Positions 17,545-26,127 of a DNA stretch of 64,000 nucleotides are shown here, piece after piece. The stretch comes from Demequina lutea (GTDB taxonomy: Bacteria > Actinomycetota > Actinomycetes > Actinomycetales > Demequinaceae). A program made the position numbers and the translations under genes. Position 1 is the first letter of the stretch; each line of letters starts with the position of its first letter. The DNA lies in assembly GCF_013409005.1 (NCBI RefSeq), contig NZ_JACBZO010000001.1:2232001-2296000 (forward strand), in the 5' to 3' direction. The notes under the pieces are model-generated. The model was not told where the DNA came from. It worked only from the letters and a program-made list of their open reading frames with translations, and ran no database searches.

Positions 17545-19182
17545 GTGCCCTCCTCTGACCGTCGCGATGTGACCACCATTCGGACATTCCGTACGGATGC
17601 GACGAATGCCGATCAGTCGGGCCTCGACGCACTACCGACCGTCGCCGAGGCCCTCGAGGAGCCCGCGTTCAAGCAGGGCCACCCCGAGGTGATCGAGGGC
17701 CACGCCGCACTCGACACCAAGGTGCGCTGGGTACACACCTCCGACAGCGCCGACGTCGCCAGGCTGCTCGAAGGCGGCGAGATGCTGCTCTCCACGGGCT
17801 CGGCGTGGCCCACCGAGGATGACGCGCTCGAGACCTTCGTGGAACGTCTCCACGCCGCGGGCCTGGCCGCGCTCGTGCTCGAACTCGGGTCTCGCTACGC
17901 CGAAGCCCCCGCCGCGGCACGCACGGCGGCGGCGCGCCTCGGCCTTCCGTTTGCGGTCTTGCGCAGTGAGGTGAAGTTCGTCAACCTCACCGCCGCGATC
18001 CACAGCCGGATCATCGGCAGCCAAATGGAGGCACTGCGTGCGCACGCCAAGGTCAGGGAGCGCTTCACCGCGCTCGCTCTCCGTGGCGCTCCCGCCGACC
18101 ACGTGGTCACCCAACTGGCGCGCACTCTCGCGTCTCCCGTCATCCTGGAAAACCTCGCCCACGAGGTGATCGCCGCGGAAGTGGTCGACGGATCTGACGA
18201 GGCCGTCCTCGCCGATTGGGAGCGTCGTTCACGAGCGGCCGGCGCGGCCGCACCCGCGGAGACGGACTGGCTCATCGTCCCCGTCGATGCCCGAGGTACG
18301 AGGTGGGGAAACCTCGTCGCCCTTCCAGGCGCGCCGCACCCCGCAGGGCGACGGAATGTTCTCGAACAGGGCGCGATCGCACTCGCTATCGGCTGCCTCG
18401 CCGAGGGCGGTGCCGAGGAATGGAATCGCATCGCCAGGAGGGGCCTGCTGGAAGGCCTTCTCGAGGGGCGCTTCGCGACGACGGCCGACGCGGAAGCGAG
18501 GCTCGAGGCGTCGGGACTGCCCGTTGCGGGCAGGCGCATGTACGGAATCGCCTTGTCGGGCACGAGTGCCCCTGCCGCCGCTGTCGAGGCCGCCGCCCGC
18601 GCGATCGGTGCTGTCGCGAGGGCGCTTCCCGTCGACGGCGGCCGCGCCGCCATGACAGTGGCCCTGGTCTCCATGCCGCAATTGCACGACCTCGACGGCG
18701 GCTCCGCCCGCGCGTTGCTCAAGGCCCTCGGTGATGGCCCGCGCACGACGCTCACGATCGGAAGGGCCGCCTCGGGCGTCGACGAAGCACTTGCCTCGAT
18801 GCGGGACGCAATCGATCATGCCGCGGACGCTGGCGCGGACCACGGTCCAGGCGCGCGGGTGCGATGGGCAGACGAGCGCCCGCTCGCGCACCTGCTCAAC
18901 AGTCTGCGAGACGATCACCGGCTGCTCGACCACGGCGAGCGCATGCTCGCTCCCCTGATTGAGCACGACGCCCGTGCTGGCGGGGACCTCGAACTCGTGC
19001 TCGCCGCGATGCTCGCGCACCCAAGCAATCGCACGGCGGCGGCGAAGGCATCGCACTTGTCGCGATCGGTGTTCTACCAGCGCCTCGCGATCATCGCGTC
19101 GCTTCTAGACGCCGATCTTGACGACGGCGAGACCCAGACCGCGCTGCATATCGCGCTACTCGCGCGACGCGGCAGGCGCTAG
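17545..19182 (+). CDS. PucR family transcriptional regulator
   Basis: 545 residues. The N-terminal PucR domain (TVAEALEEPAFKQGHP through RLLEGGEMLLSTG) is followed by a long middle region and a C-terminal PucR-type helix-turn-helix (NRTAAAKASHLSRSVFYQRL). It is divergent from mmsA over 86 bp and probably activates that operon in response to its substrate. The start is GTG 17545, six bases after TAGAAT (17533-17538), so the mRNA looks leaderless. Its stop overlaps the convergent gene by 4 bp. Confidence 0.9.
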   Translation: MPSSDRRDVTTIRTFRTDATNADQSGLDALPTVAEALEEPAFKQGHPEVIEGHAALDTKVRWVHTSDSADVARLLEGGEMLLSTGSAWPTEDDALETFVERLHAAGLAALVLELGSRYAEAPAAARTAAARLGLPFAVLRSEVKFVNLTAAIHSRIIGSQMEALRAHAKVRERFTALALRGAPADHVVTQLARTLASPVILENLAHEVIAAEVVDGSDEAVLADWERRSRAAGAAAPAETDWLIVPVDARGTRWGNLVALPGAPHPAGRRNVLEQGAIALAIGCLAEGGAEEWNRIARRGLLEGLLEGRFATTADAEARLEASGLPVAGRRMYGIALSGTSAPAAAVEAAARAIGAVARALPVDGGRAAMTVALVSMPQLHDLDGGSARALLKALGDGPRTTLTIGRAASGVDEALASMRDAIDHAADAGADHGPGARVRWADERPLAHLLNSLRDDHRLLDHGERMLAPLIEHDARAGGDLELVLAAMLAHPSNRTAAAKASHLSRSVFYQRLAIIASLLDADLDDGETQTALHIALLARRGRR

Positions 19183-19871
19183 GTTCGGGGAGGCGCGTCC
19201 AGCCCGGAGGTGAACGCCCTGCGGACCACGTCCTCCGCCGCGTCGTCGTCCCGAGCCAGCTCGGCCGAGCACAACACGTAGCCCGGCGCCGCGACGTGGA
19301 CCCAGGGGCCCGACACGTCGAGCACTTCGATGGCCGCGTCGAGGCGGTCAAGGTCGACGCCGCGTTCGGCGGCGACACCCTCGGCCGCGCGCACGATGAC
19401 GGCGTGAGAAGTCGCGGGAGTCTCCAGGCGGGAGTGTCGCGGCGTGCCAGAGCGGCCCGAGAACCACTCAAGCGCCTCTCTGAAGCGAAGGGCAGCAACC
19501 TCGCGCATGTCTGGTGAGCCCGCGAGGGAGGCGAATTCCGGGGGGTCGAAGACTGCTGCATGCGCGTCGGCGAGTTCCCGCATCCGGTCCTGCGCAGGCA
19601 CGTGGCTCATTTGCGCCGCGCGGACCGCCGCAAAGTTCTCGACTTCGAAGGCCACGAGGGACCGCCACCAGTCCAACCATTGCGAGCTCAAGGCGGCCGC
19701 GTCGACGTGAGGGTCCGGCGCGACGCCGTGCGCGACATTTCGCAACGACGGTGGAACGCTCGGATCGACGGGAACCTGTATGCCAGCGACATCTCTGATG
19801 TACAGCGCGACATACAAGAGTTGAGTGTCATTCAACTCAAGGCGCCAACTGCTCGTCCCGCTGAGTCCCAT
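19179..19871 (-). CDS. Hypothetical protein, actinobacterial
   Basis: 230 residues from ATG 19871 (an upstream ATG at 19931 is possible). No signal peptide or membrane helix. The sequence is acidic and Ala rich with an early SWRLELNDTQLLYVALYIRD segment. No domain recognised. Its 3' end overlaps the pucR stop (CTAG) in convergent orientation, and it lies between the catabolic cluster and the glycosylation operon without obvious link to either. A 105-bp gap separates it from the glycosyltransferase end. Confidence 0.65.
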   Translation of the reverse strand: MGLSGTSSWRLELNDTQLLYVALYIRDVAGIQVPVDPSVPPSLRNVAHGVAPDPHVDAAALSSQWLDWWRSLVAFEVENFAAVRAAQMSHVPAQDRMRELADAHAAVFDPPEFASLAGSPDMREVAALRFREALEWFSGRSGTPRHSRLETPATSHAVIVRAAEGVAAERGVDLDRLDAAIEVLDVSGPWVHVAAPGYVLCSAELARDDDAAEDVVRRAFTSGLDAPPRT

Positions 19872-19976
19872 CAAACCTCCTGCATCGACGGTACCAATGC
19901 GAGGGGCCACGCACCAGGGTTCCTTGCCCATCCCCTCTGCTGCGGGTCCCCCGAGCGTCGCTCAGTTCGTCGGAAC

Positions 19977-22106
19977 TCAGCCGACCGGTGCCGTGAGGTC
20001 GTATAACGTCACCCCGTCGACGGTCTGGGCGGTGAAGTTCGCGCTCACCCAGGTCGCAATAGACGACGACCCGCCCTCGCCGCCACCCATCTGGGGGCCG
20101 CCACCACCGAAGCCGGACGAACTGGCGATGAAGTAGTGGATCTGACCGTTGGCGACGTATGCCTGGAACTGGGCGAGCGTCGGTGATGGGTCTGACCCGC
20201 TAAAGCCGCCGATCGGCATGACCGACTTCTCGGTGGACAGCTGGTAGCTCGCGGCGTTCTCGGCACCCGTGGTGGCCGCGACCCAGGTGTAGGAGTCGGC
20301 ATTCTCCAAGAGCATTGAAGTCATCGCGTCGCTGACGGACGTGGCGCCGGGCATGCCCGGTGCGCCGTTCGCGCCGCCGATCGGCAGCGATGGAATCTGC
20401 TGCCCGCCTGGCAACGCCGCCTGACCATCGGCGGCACCTCCAGGAACTTGGCCGGCTGTGCCGCTTGGGCCGCCGGGCAACTCGCCCCGGAATCCCGGGG
20501 CCCCCATGCCGCCCGGGCCAAAGGACATGGTTCCCGCGACGGCCGGACCGGTTGTCACGGCTCCACCTTGGTGGGGGTTGAGGACGGTCTGCACGGTCCA
20601 GGCGGTCGGTCCCGCGAGGGCGGCGACCATGGCGAGCACGACGCCGGTGCGAAGCACGGTAGCCCCCAGCCGGCGGCCCAGAAGCAAACCGGCCGCGGCG
20701 ACGAGGCCGACCGCGAACACGACCCAGCGCAACCACGGGTTCCACTCGGGTGACCTCGCGAGGATGACGAACGCCCAGCCGGTGGTGGCGAGCGAGACTG
20801 CGGCAAGCAGCGGCAGGGCCCAGCGTTCGGCCCGACGAGTCCACACGAGCCAGCCGCCGATGCCGACGAGGGCCGCGATTGATGGTGCGAGGGCGACCGT
20901 GTAGTACTGGTGGAAGATGCCGCTCATCAGGGAGAACGTGAGGCCGGTGACCACGAGCGTCGCACCCCAGATCAACAGGGCGGCGCGGCGAACATCGGTG
21001 CGTGGACGACGCCCGATGACCCAGAGACCGGCGAGGCCGAGCATCAGGGCCGTGGGGATGAGCCACGCGATGTGACCGCCGAGGTCACCGGTGAACATCC
21101 GCAGGATGCCGACGTTCGAGTTGAACATTCCGCCGCCGAACCCGGTTGGCGCGCCACCCGCTGCCCCGAAGGCGGTCCCGCCGAGCGCCGTGCCCAACGC
21201 GTCAGCGGAGGTTGGCGTCTCGCTGCCGAAGATCCGGCCGAGCCCGTTGTATCCGAAGGTGAGGTTGAGGAAGGAGTTGTCGGTCGAGCCGCCGACGTAC
21301 GGCCGGTTGGCGGCTGGGGTGAGTTCGACGATCGCGACCCACCAACCTGCGGAAACGATCATCGCGACGACGGCGATGAGGCCGTCGCGAAGGCGCCGCC
21401 ATAGCGACACGGGCGCGGCGATGAGGTAGACGGCCGCGATCCCGGGAAGCACGAGCACTGCTTGGAGTTGCTTGGTGAGGAAGCCGAGTCCGATGAGCAC
21501 GCCGGCGAGCACCATCCAGCGGGTGCGTCCGTTCTCGATGGCTCGCAGGGTCGCGACGACGGCGCCCGTGAGCAGTAGCACGAGGAGCGCGTCGGGGTTG
21601 TTGAAGCGGAACATCAGTGCCGCGACCGGCGTGAGGGCCAACACGGCACCCGCTATGAGCCCTGCTTGTGCGCTGAAGTAGCGGCGCACCGAGTAGTAGA
21701 CGAGCCCGACGGTGGCCACGCCCATGAGGGCCTGAGGCACGAGCATCGACCACGAATTGAGCCCGAAGACCCGAACCGAGAGCTCCATCACCCACAGGGA
21801 GGCCGGCGGCTTGTCAACCGTGATCGATGCCGCGGCATCCGATGCGCCGAAGAGGAAGGCCTTCCAACTGACCGACCCCGCCTGCACGGCGGCCGAGTAG
21901 AACGAGTTGGCCCACCCAGATGCAGAGAGGTTCCAGAGGTACATTGCGCCGGTGACCAGCAGGAGAGCCGCGAGCGACGGGCGCTCCCAGCGCTTGCGAG
22001 GCGCGGGCGCAAAAGGCTCGTGAACCTGCGGCGTCGGCGGGTCGACGGGCACCACTGCGGATGGTGTCACGACGTCGAGAACGTCAGCGCTTGTGGAGGC
22101 GGTCAT
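19977..22106 (-). CDS. GT39/ArnT-like membrane glycosyltransferase
   Basis: 709 residues with 11 or more transmembrane helices. The first outer loop has the SGWANSFYSAAVQAG and SITVDKPPASLW blocks of actinobacterial ArnT/PMT-like enzymes. A Gly/Pro-rich outer-face linker (about 520-585) leads to a small C-terminal domain with SGFGGGGPQMGG. It should move a sugar from polyprenyl phosphate to a cell-surface acceptor. It is translationally coupled (ATGA) to the GT2-GtrA gene that would make that donor. Confidence 0.88.
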   Translation of the reverse strand: MTASTSADVLDVVTPSAVVPVDPPTPQVHEPFAPAPRKRWERPSLAALLLVTGAMYLWNLSASGWANSFYSAAVQAGSVSWKAFLFGASDAAASITVDKPPASLWVMELSVRVFGLNSWSMLVPQALMGVATVGLVYYSVRRYFSAQAGLIAGAVLALTPVAALMFRFNNPDALLVLLLTGAVVATLRAIENGRTRWMVLAGVLIGLGFLTKQLQAVLVLPGIAAVYLIAAPVSLWRRLRDGLIAVVAMIVSAGWWVAIVELTPAANRPYVGGSTDNSFLNLTFGYNGLGRIFGSETPTSADALGTALGGTAFGAAGGAPTGFGGGMFNSNVGILRMFTGDLGGHIAWLIPTALMLGLAGLWVIGRRPRTDVRRAALLIWGATLVVTGLTFSLMSGIFHQYYTVALAPSIAALVGIGGWLVWTRRAERWALPLLAAVSLATTGWAFVILARSPEWNPWLRWVVFAVGLVAAAGLLLGRRLGATVLRTGVVLAMVAALAGPTAWTVQTVLNPHQGGAVTTGPAVAGTMSFGPGGMGAPGFRGELPGGPSGTAGQVPGGAADGQAALPGGQQIPSLPIGGANGAPGMPGATSVSDAMTSMLLENADSYTWVAATTGAENAASYQLSTEKSVMPIGGFSGSDPSPTLAQFQAYVANGQIHYFIASSSGFGGGGPQMGGGEGGSSSIATWVSANFTAQTVDGVTLYDLTAPVG

Positions 22107-23479
22107 CGGAGTGCTCCTTCGGGGATGTTCTTGTCGGCGGGCGCGTCGGTGAGATCAACAGCGGTGCGGGCGCCTTCAGTTGTGGCCGCTGGGCGGGGGC
22201 GGAAGACCCAACGCCTCAGGAGGACGAAGCGCAGCACGGTCGCTGCGAGGTTGGCGATGACGAGGACGGCGAGTTCAACGGAGTGGGGTGCTGTGGGTGC
22301 CGTTGCAGTGAGAAGTGCGAGGGAGCCGGAGGTGAGTGCCCAGCCGAAGAAGAACACGAGCAGGCCTTGGCCTTGATGGCGGGCCGCGTTTGTCGAACCG
22401 CGGAACCCGAACGTCACTCGCCTGTTCGCGGCCGTGTTCGCGATAGCGGTCAGCAGGAGCGCGCTGAAGTTCGCCGCCTGAGCGCCCATGGGGCCGCGCA
22501 GCAGGAGGAAGAGCAACGCGAACGCGAGGGTTGAGGCGATGCCGACGACCGCGAATCGTACGAGCTGGTGCAACAGCGCGGTTTGTGGGGGCGCGTCGGG
22601 AGGCACGACGACGCCTTGGACGATGCGTGTTTGCGAGTCTCCGACGAGCGGCAGGTGTTGACCGATTTCGCGTAACGGCAGCGCTCCGCTCATCAGTTCG
22701 CGGCCCACACGCACCACACCCTTGAGGTCCGCCATGGCGGTGGCGACGATGTCGACGCGCGAGTCGGGGTCGTCGACCCAGTCGACGGGGACCTCGTGGA
22801 TGCGCAGCCCGGCCCGCTCGGCCAGCACCAGGAGTTCGGTGTCGAAGAACCATCCGGTGTCCTGGACAAGGGGGAGTAACTCGCGGGCCACATCGGCACG
22901 GATGGCCTTGAACCCGCATTGTGCGTCGGAGAACCGTGCGGCAAGCGAGGTGCGCAACAACAGGTTGTAGGAGCGGGAGATGAATTCGCGCTTGGGCCCG
23001 CGCACCACCCGGGAGGAGCGTGACAGGCGCGTGCCGATCGCCACATGGGAGTGGCCAGAAACAAGCGGGGCCACGAGGGGCAACAGGGCCGACAGGTTGG
23101 TTGAGAGGTCAACATCGCAATATGCCAACACCTGGGCATCCGACGTGGACCACACCGTGCTCAGCGCCCGACCGCGACCCTTCGCCTCAAGGCGGACCAC
23201 CCGAACCTGCGGCAACTCGGCGGCCAGGCGCTCCGCAAGCGCGTAAGTGCCATCCGTCGACGCGTTATCAGCAATCGTCACCCGCCAACTGAACGGCAAC
23301 GCATCACGCAGGTAGGCACACACGGCCCGAACCGACGCCTCAAGCCCCGCCACCTCATTAAAGACAGGAATGACCAGATCAAGGACGGGTCCCGCGGCGG
23401 CGGTGACACCGAGCCGCTCCGTCCGAGGTTCACGTGCCGGTGCGGGTGTGTGCGCTGAGGCGCTGGATGCCGTTGACAT
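22103..23479 (-). CDS. Polyprenyl-phosphate glycosyltransferase (GT2) fused to GtrA
   Basis: 458 residues from ATG 23479. A GT-A domain (about 30-260) has VIPVFNEVAGLEASV, ADNASTDGTYALAERL and CDVDLSTNL; a GtrA domain with four transmembrane helices (about 305-440) follows, starting LVRFAVVGIASTLAFALLF. The GT2 part loads a sugar on polyprenyl phosphate; GtrA-type domains are thought to help flip it. The product would feed the GT39 enzyme encoded next. The ribosome site is unclear (AAGG very close to the ATG). Confidence 0.9.
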   Translation of the reverse strand: MSTASSASAHTPAPAREPRTERLGVTAAAGPVLDLVIPVFNEVAGLEASVRAVCAYLRDALPFSWRVTIADNASTDGTYALAERLAAELPQVRVVRLEAKGRGRALSTVWSTSDAQVLAYCDVDLSTNLSALLPLVAPLVSGHSHVAIGTRLSRSSRVVRGPKREFISRSYNLLLRTSLAARFSDAQCGFKAIRADVARELLPLVQDTGWFFDTELLVLAERAGLRIHEVPVDWVDDPDSRVDIVATAMADLKGVVRVGRELMSGALPLREIGQHLPLVGDSQTRIVQGVVVPPDAPPQTALLHQLVRFAVVGIASTLAFALLFLLLRGPMGAQAANFSALLLTAIANTAANRRVTFGFRGSTNAARHQGQGLLVFFFGWALTSGSLALLTATAPTAPHSVELAVLVIANLAATVLRFVLLRRWVFRPRPAATTEGARTAVDLTDAPADKNIPEGALR

Positions 23480-23503
23480 ACCTTGAGTCTGGGGTGCGAA
23501 CCT

Positions 23504-23647
23504 GTGCGCAAACTGAGTGAATCCTGTGGCACGGCGCAGGGTTGTTCGGGCGCTCGGGAATCCGTTGAGGGCGACGACTCCGCCCTGGCCTCCCAGGACG
23601 CCTCGACTCAGGCGCTCATCGCGTACTACAAGGCGCACCGCTCGTAA
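23504..23647 (+). CDS. Short unrecognised ORF or gene remnant, 47 residues
   Basis: A GTG at 23504 opens 47 codons whose second half reads DDSALASQDASTQALIAYYKA and ends TAA, followed 15 nt later by a strong terminator. The C-terminal half looks like real protein (helical, balanced composition). It is divergent from the GT2 gene by 24 bp. It could be a small gene or the end of a decayed one; I do not recognise it. Confidence 0.3.
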   Translation: MRKLSESCGTAQGCSGARESVEGDDSALASQDASTQALIAYYKAHRS

Positions 23648-23661
23648 CTATTTCTACTGCG

Positions 23662-23700
23662 AAAAGGGGCAGGGTGCTTAGGCAGCGCCCGGCCCCTTTT
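23662..23700. terminator. Bidirectional terminator
   Basis: AAAAGGGGC at 23662-23670 pairs with GCCCCTTTT at 23692-23700, and an inner stem GGGTGC / GCGCCC continues it. Both flanks are A or T tracts, so it can end the plus-strand short ORF and the minus-strand lipoprotein gene. Confidence 0.85.
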
Positions 23701-23738
23701 CGCGTCCCTGGGTGAGCTACGTATTCAGGGCCTGAGGC

Positions 23739-24182
23739 TCAGCCGCTCACCTGCGAGCACAGCACGCCGTCGACCACAAAGACCCCATTCTTGATGTATC
23801 CCACATCGCTACCCGGGGGCGCCTCCTCGCCCATGGGGGCCACCATGATCCACTCACCACGGTCGCCACGAATGGTCACGAAGGCTTGTCCGTTGACACG
23901 GGTTTTTGGCGAGGGTGGCGGCCCTAGGACCAGAGTCGACGACGCGCCTGCGGCCACGTCGAGCGCACCGTCGGCGTCCACTTCGTACTTCAGTTTCGTC
24001 CTGGCGTCGGCCTCGGACCATCCAGCCAGCAAGTTCGTAAAGGTGGCCTGGATCGGCACGTCACAGTGATTCTCAATTCGCACCTGCGAGCTACCCGAAC
24101 CGCACCCCGTGACGAGCGCGAGGGCAGCCACAGAACCGAGGGCCCCGACCGCACGCGAACCGGACCGAAAGTTGAACGTCAC
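23739..24182 (-). CDS. Small lipoprotein, function unknown
   Basis: 147 residues with a signal peptide ending in the lipobox LVTGC. The mature part has two Cys (HCDVP and VLCSQ) that may pair. No known domain. General style resembles the other small lipoproteins at 27029 and 54314 but sequences differ. A 173-bp gap to the next + strand gene holds only its promoter. Confidence 0.65.
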   Translation of the reverse strand: MTFNFRSGSRAVGALGSVAALALVTGCGSGSSQVRIENHCDVPIQATFTNLLAGWSEADARTKLKYEVDADGALDVAAGASSTLVLGPPPSPKTRVNGQAFVTIRGDRGEWIMVAPMGEEAPPGSDVGYIKNGVFVVDGVLCSQVSG

Positions 24183-24355
24183 GACGCCCCCCGTTGCGAC
24201 GTAGGCCGCAAGACCTCAAGACCGGCGCACAGTCCGCCCGTCCCGATGACCCTACTCGTGGGCTTCGGCGTCGAGCAAGGGGTGGCGGCCGCGAAGACTC
24301 GAAGGCCGTCGCTACCTCGAGCCACGCGCCGCGCGCCGTCCGTAGACTGGATCGC

Positions 24356-24913
24356 ATGGATGTCACCGGTCTCGTACTTGCCGCGGGAGAGCCCGTCGGA
24401 GCGGGCGGACCGTACGCCCTTCGCAGGACCGACGACGGCACGCCCTGGCTCGACATTGCGTGCACCGCACTGCGCGACGCGGGGTGCCGCGAGGTCATCG
24501 TGGTGCTGGGGGCCGGAGCCGACGCCGCGATGGCTCTAGTTCCGCGCGGCGCGCTACCCGTGGTGGCGACGGACTGGAGGGGCGGACAGGCTGCGGCACT
24601 CCGCGTGGGCCTTGCGGCCGCAGCCACGTCGAGCGCCGATGCGGTGCTGTTGACGCTGGTGAATGTGCCCGAGCAGACGGCGACTGCCTGCCGACAGGTG
24701 CTCGGGGCCGCCGTGGACGATCCGCGCGGCACGCTGGCACGCGCACACTACGACGGCAAGGCTGGCCATCCCGTGCTCGCGGGCCGCGACCACTGGGGCG
24801 ACATCGCCGCAACCGTCGTGGGCGACATGGGCATCGGCGACTACCTGGAAACCCACCTCACGGCCGACGTGGACTGCACAGACCTCGGCGGCGGCAAGGT
24901 CGTCGAGGAGTAG
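24356..24913 (+). CDS. MobA/MocA-like nucleotidyltransferase
   Basis: 185 residues from ATG 24356, seven bases after TAGACT (24343-24348), a leaderless start. The N-terminal LVLAAGE, the QAAALRVGLAAA block and the HYDGKAGHPVLAGRDHWGDI block match the MocA/MobA (CTP or GTP:molybdopterin transferase) fold. The canonical glycine-rich loop LAAGxSxRxG is shortened to LAAGEPVGAGG, lacking the usual Ser/Arg/Met, and the metal site normally DxP reads NVP. So it may be a divergent or inactive member. No molybdenum genes are nearby. Confidence 0.7.
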   Translation: MDVTGLVLAAGEPVGAGGPYALRRTDDGTPWLDIACTALRDAGCREVIVVLGAGADAAMALVPRGALPVVATDWRGGQAAALRVGLAAAATSSADAVLLTLVNVPEQTATACRQVLGAAVDDPRGTLARAHYDGKAGHPVLAGRDHWGDIAATVVGDMGIGDYLETHLTADVDCTDLGGGKVVEE

Positions 24914-24922
24914 CCGACAACG

Positions 24923-25417
24923 ATGATGCAACCCCGGGCCCGACGGCAACTCGACCAGCGCAAAAGCCAAATGCACACGCTCCCGGCTGAGGTTTTCGCG
25001 CGCCCGCAGGCGGGCTGGCTCCGTGCCGTGCGTGATGCCCTGGGCATGCCGACCCGCGACATGGCCGCCCGCCTCGGTGTCACCAGCATGGCGATCAGCA
25101 AGCTCGAGGCCAGCGAAAGGGCTGGCACTATTGGGCTCGACACCCTCACCCGGGCCGCCGACGCGCTCGGCTGCGACGTCGTCTATGCCCTCGTGCCCAG
25201 AGTCCCGCTGGAACTGCAGATGCATCGGCAGGCCGAGGGGGTGGCTCGCGCCGAGCTGGGCCCCGTCGCCACCACCATGGCGCTCGAGGACCAGTCGTTG
25301 AACGCCCAGGCCACGCAAAGCCTGGTTGAGGACCGGATCGCCGAACTCATCGACTCCCGCTCCTTGTGGCGCACAGAGCAGTACCGCACAGAGCAGTACA
25401 TGGTGACCGAGCCATGA
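24923..25417 (+). CDS. Mobile mystery protein A (HTH antitoxin-like)
   Basis: 164 residues. A helix-turn-helix of the Xre type (RDMAARLGVTSMAISKLEAS) and the segment LPRVPLELQMHRQAE-like VPLELQMHRQAEGVA identify the mobile mystery protein A family, which always travels with a Fic-domain partner. It probably represses the pair and may neutralise the Fic protein. Stop overlaps the partner start (ATGA). Near the end a 15-bp tandem duplication gives RTEQYRTEQY. Confidence 0.85.
   Translation: MMQPRARRQLDQRKSQMHTLPAEVFARPQAGWLRAVRDALGMPTRDMAARLGVTSMAISKLEASERAGTIGLDTLTRAADALGCDVVYALVPRVPLELQMHRQAEGVARAELGPVATTMALEDQSLNAQATQSLVEDRIAELIDSRSLWRTEQYRTEQYMVTEP
25370..25399 (+). repeat. 15-bp tandem duplication in mobile mystery protein A
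   Basis: CGCACAGAGCAGTAC occurs twice in a row (25370-25384, 25385-25399), adding five codons in frame just before the stop of the antitoxin-like gene and 14 bp from the start of the Fic gene. It may change spacing of translational coupling little, but is a recent slippage product. Confidence 0.9.
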
Positions 25418-26019
25418 TCGAGTCCCTGCCCGACGGCGCTACTCCCGTCAGCGACCAAGAGTTCAAGGGCCTGATCCCCACCTTCGTCGCCACAAGAGCG
25501 GACCTCAACCTCGTCGAGCAAGCTGGCATCGCGGCGGCCCGCACCTGGGTCGCGCGCTCGCCCGCAGCCCACACCGTTGAGCGCGTCCTCAGCGAGCAGT
25601 TCGTTCGCGATCTCCATCGGCAGATGTACGGCAGGGTGTGGCGCTGGGCCGGGACGTACCGCACGTCCGAGCACAACATCGGCGTCGATCCCGCTCGTCT
25701 CCCGGTTGCAGTGCGCGAACTCGTCGACAACGCCCGCACCTGGGTCGCGCCGGAAACCGCGTGGGCAACCCCGGAGTTGGCGTGCATCCGCGTGCACCAC
25801 CAGTTGGTATCCATCCACCCGTTTCCCAACGGCAACGGCCGCCACGCTCGTTTGTTCGCCGACCTGCTGGCTCAGAGCATCGGCGTCCAACCGTTCACCT
25901 GGGGTGGCGCGGACCTCAACGCCAGCGGGCCAGACCGTGCCGCCTACCTGGCCGCGCTACGGCGTGCAGACCGAGACCCGGACGACCTGGCCGATCTGTT
26001 GACGTTCGCCCGATCCTAG
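25414..26019 (+). CDS. Mobile mystery protein B (Fic domain)
   Basis: 201 residues from ATG 25414. The Fic active motif is HPFPNGNGRH, close to the canonical HxFx(D/E)GNGRxxR but with Asn in place of the acidic residue, so AMP-transfer activity is uncertain. RVWRWAGTYRTSEHNIGV is typical of this subfamily. Made with mobile mystery protein A as a coupled pair. Likely a toxin-antitoxin-like stability module, placing the start of the accessory region here. Confidence 0.88.
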   Translation: MIESLPDGATPVSDQEFKGLIPTFVATRADLNLVEQAGIAAARTWVARSPAAHTVERVLSEQFVRDLHRQMYGRVWRWAGTYRTSEHNIGVDPARLPVAVRELVDNARTWVAPETAWATPELACIRVHHQLVSIHPFPNGNGRHARLFADLLAQSIGVQPFTWGGADLNASGPDRAAYLAALRRADRDPDDLADLLTFARS

Positions 26020-26127
26020 AGACTGGCTGCCAGACCTTGTGAGGCCTGACCTTCGTTGGTCCATGGGACATGGAGCGAAGAGCTGGGCGCCGACAAGCGC
26101 TCGGCCCCTTTCGTCGCTCAGATCAAC

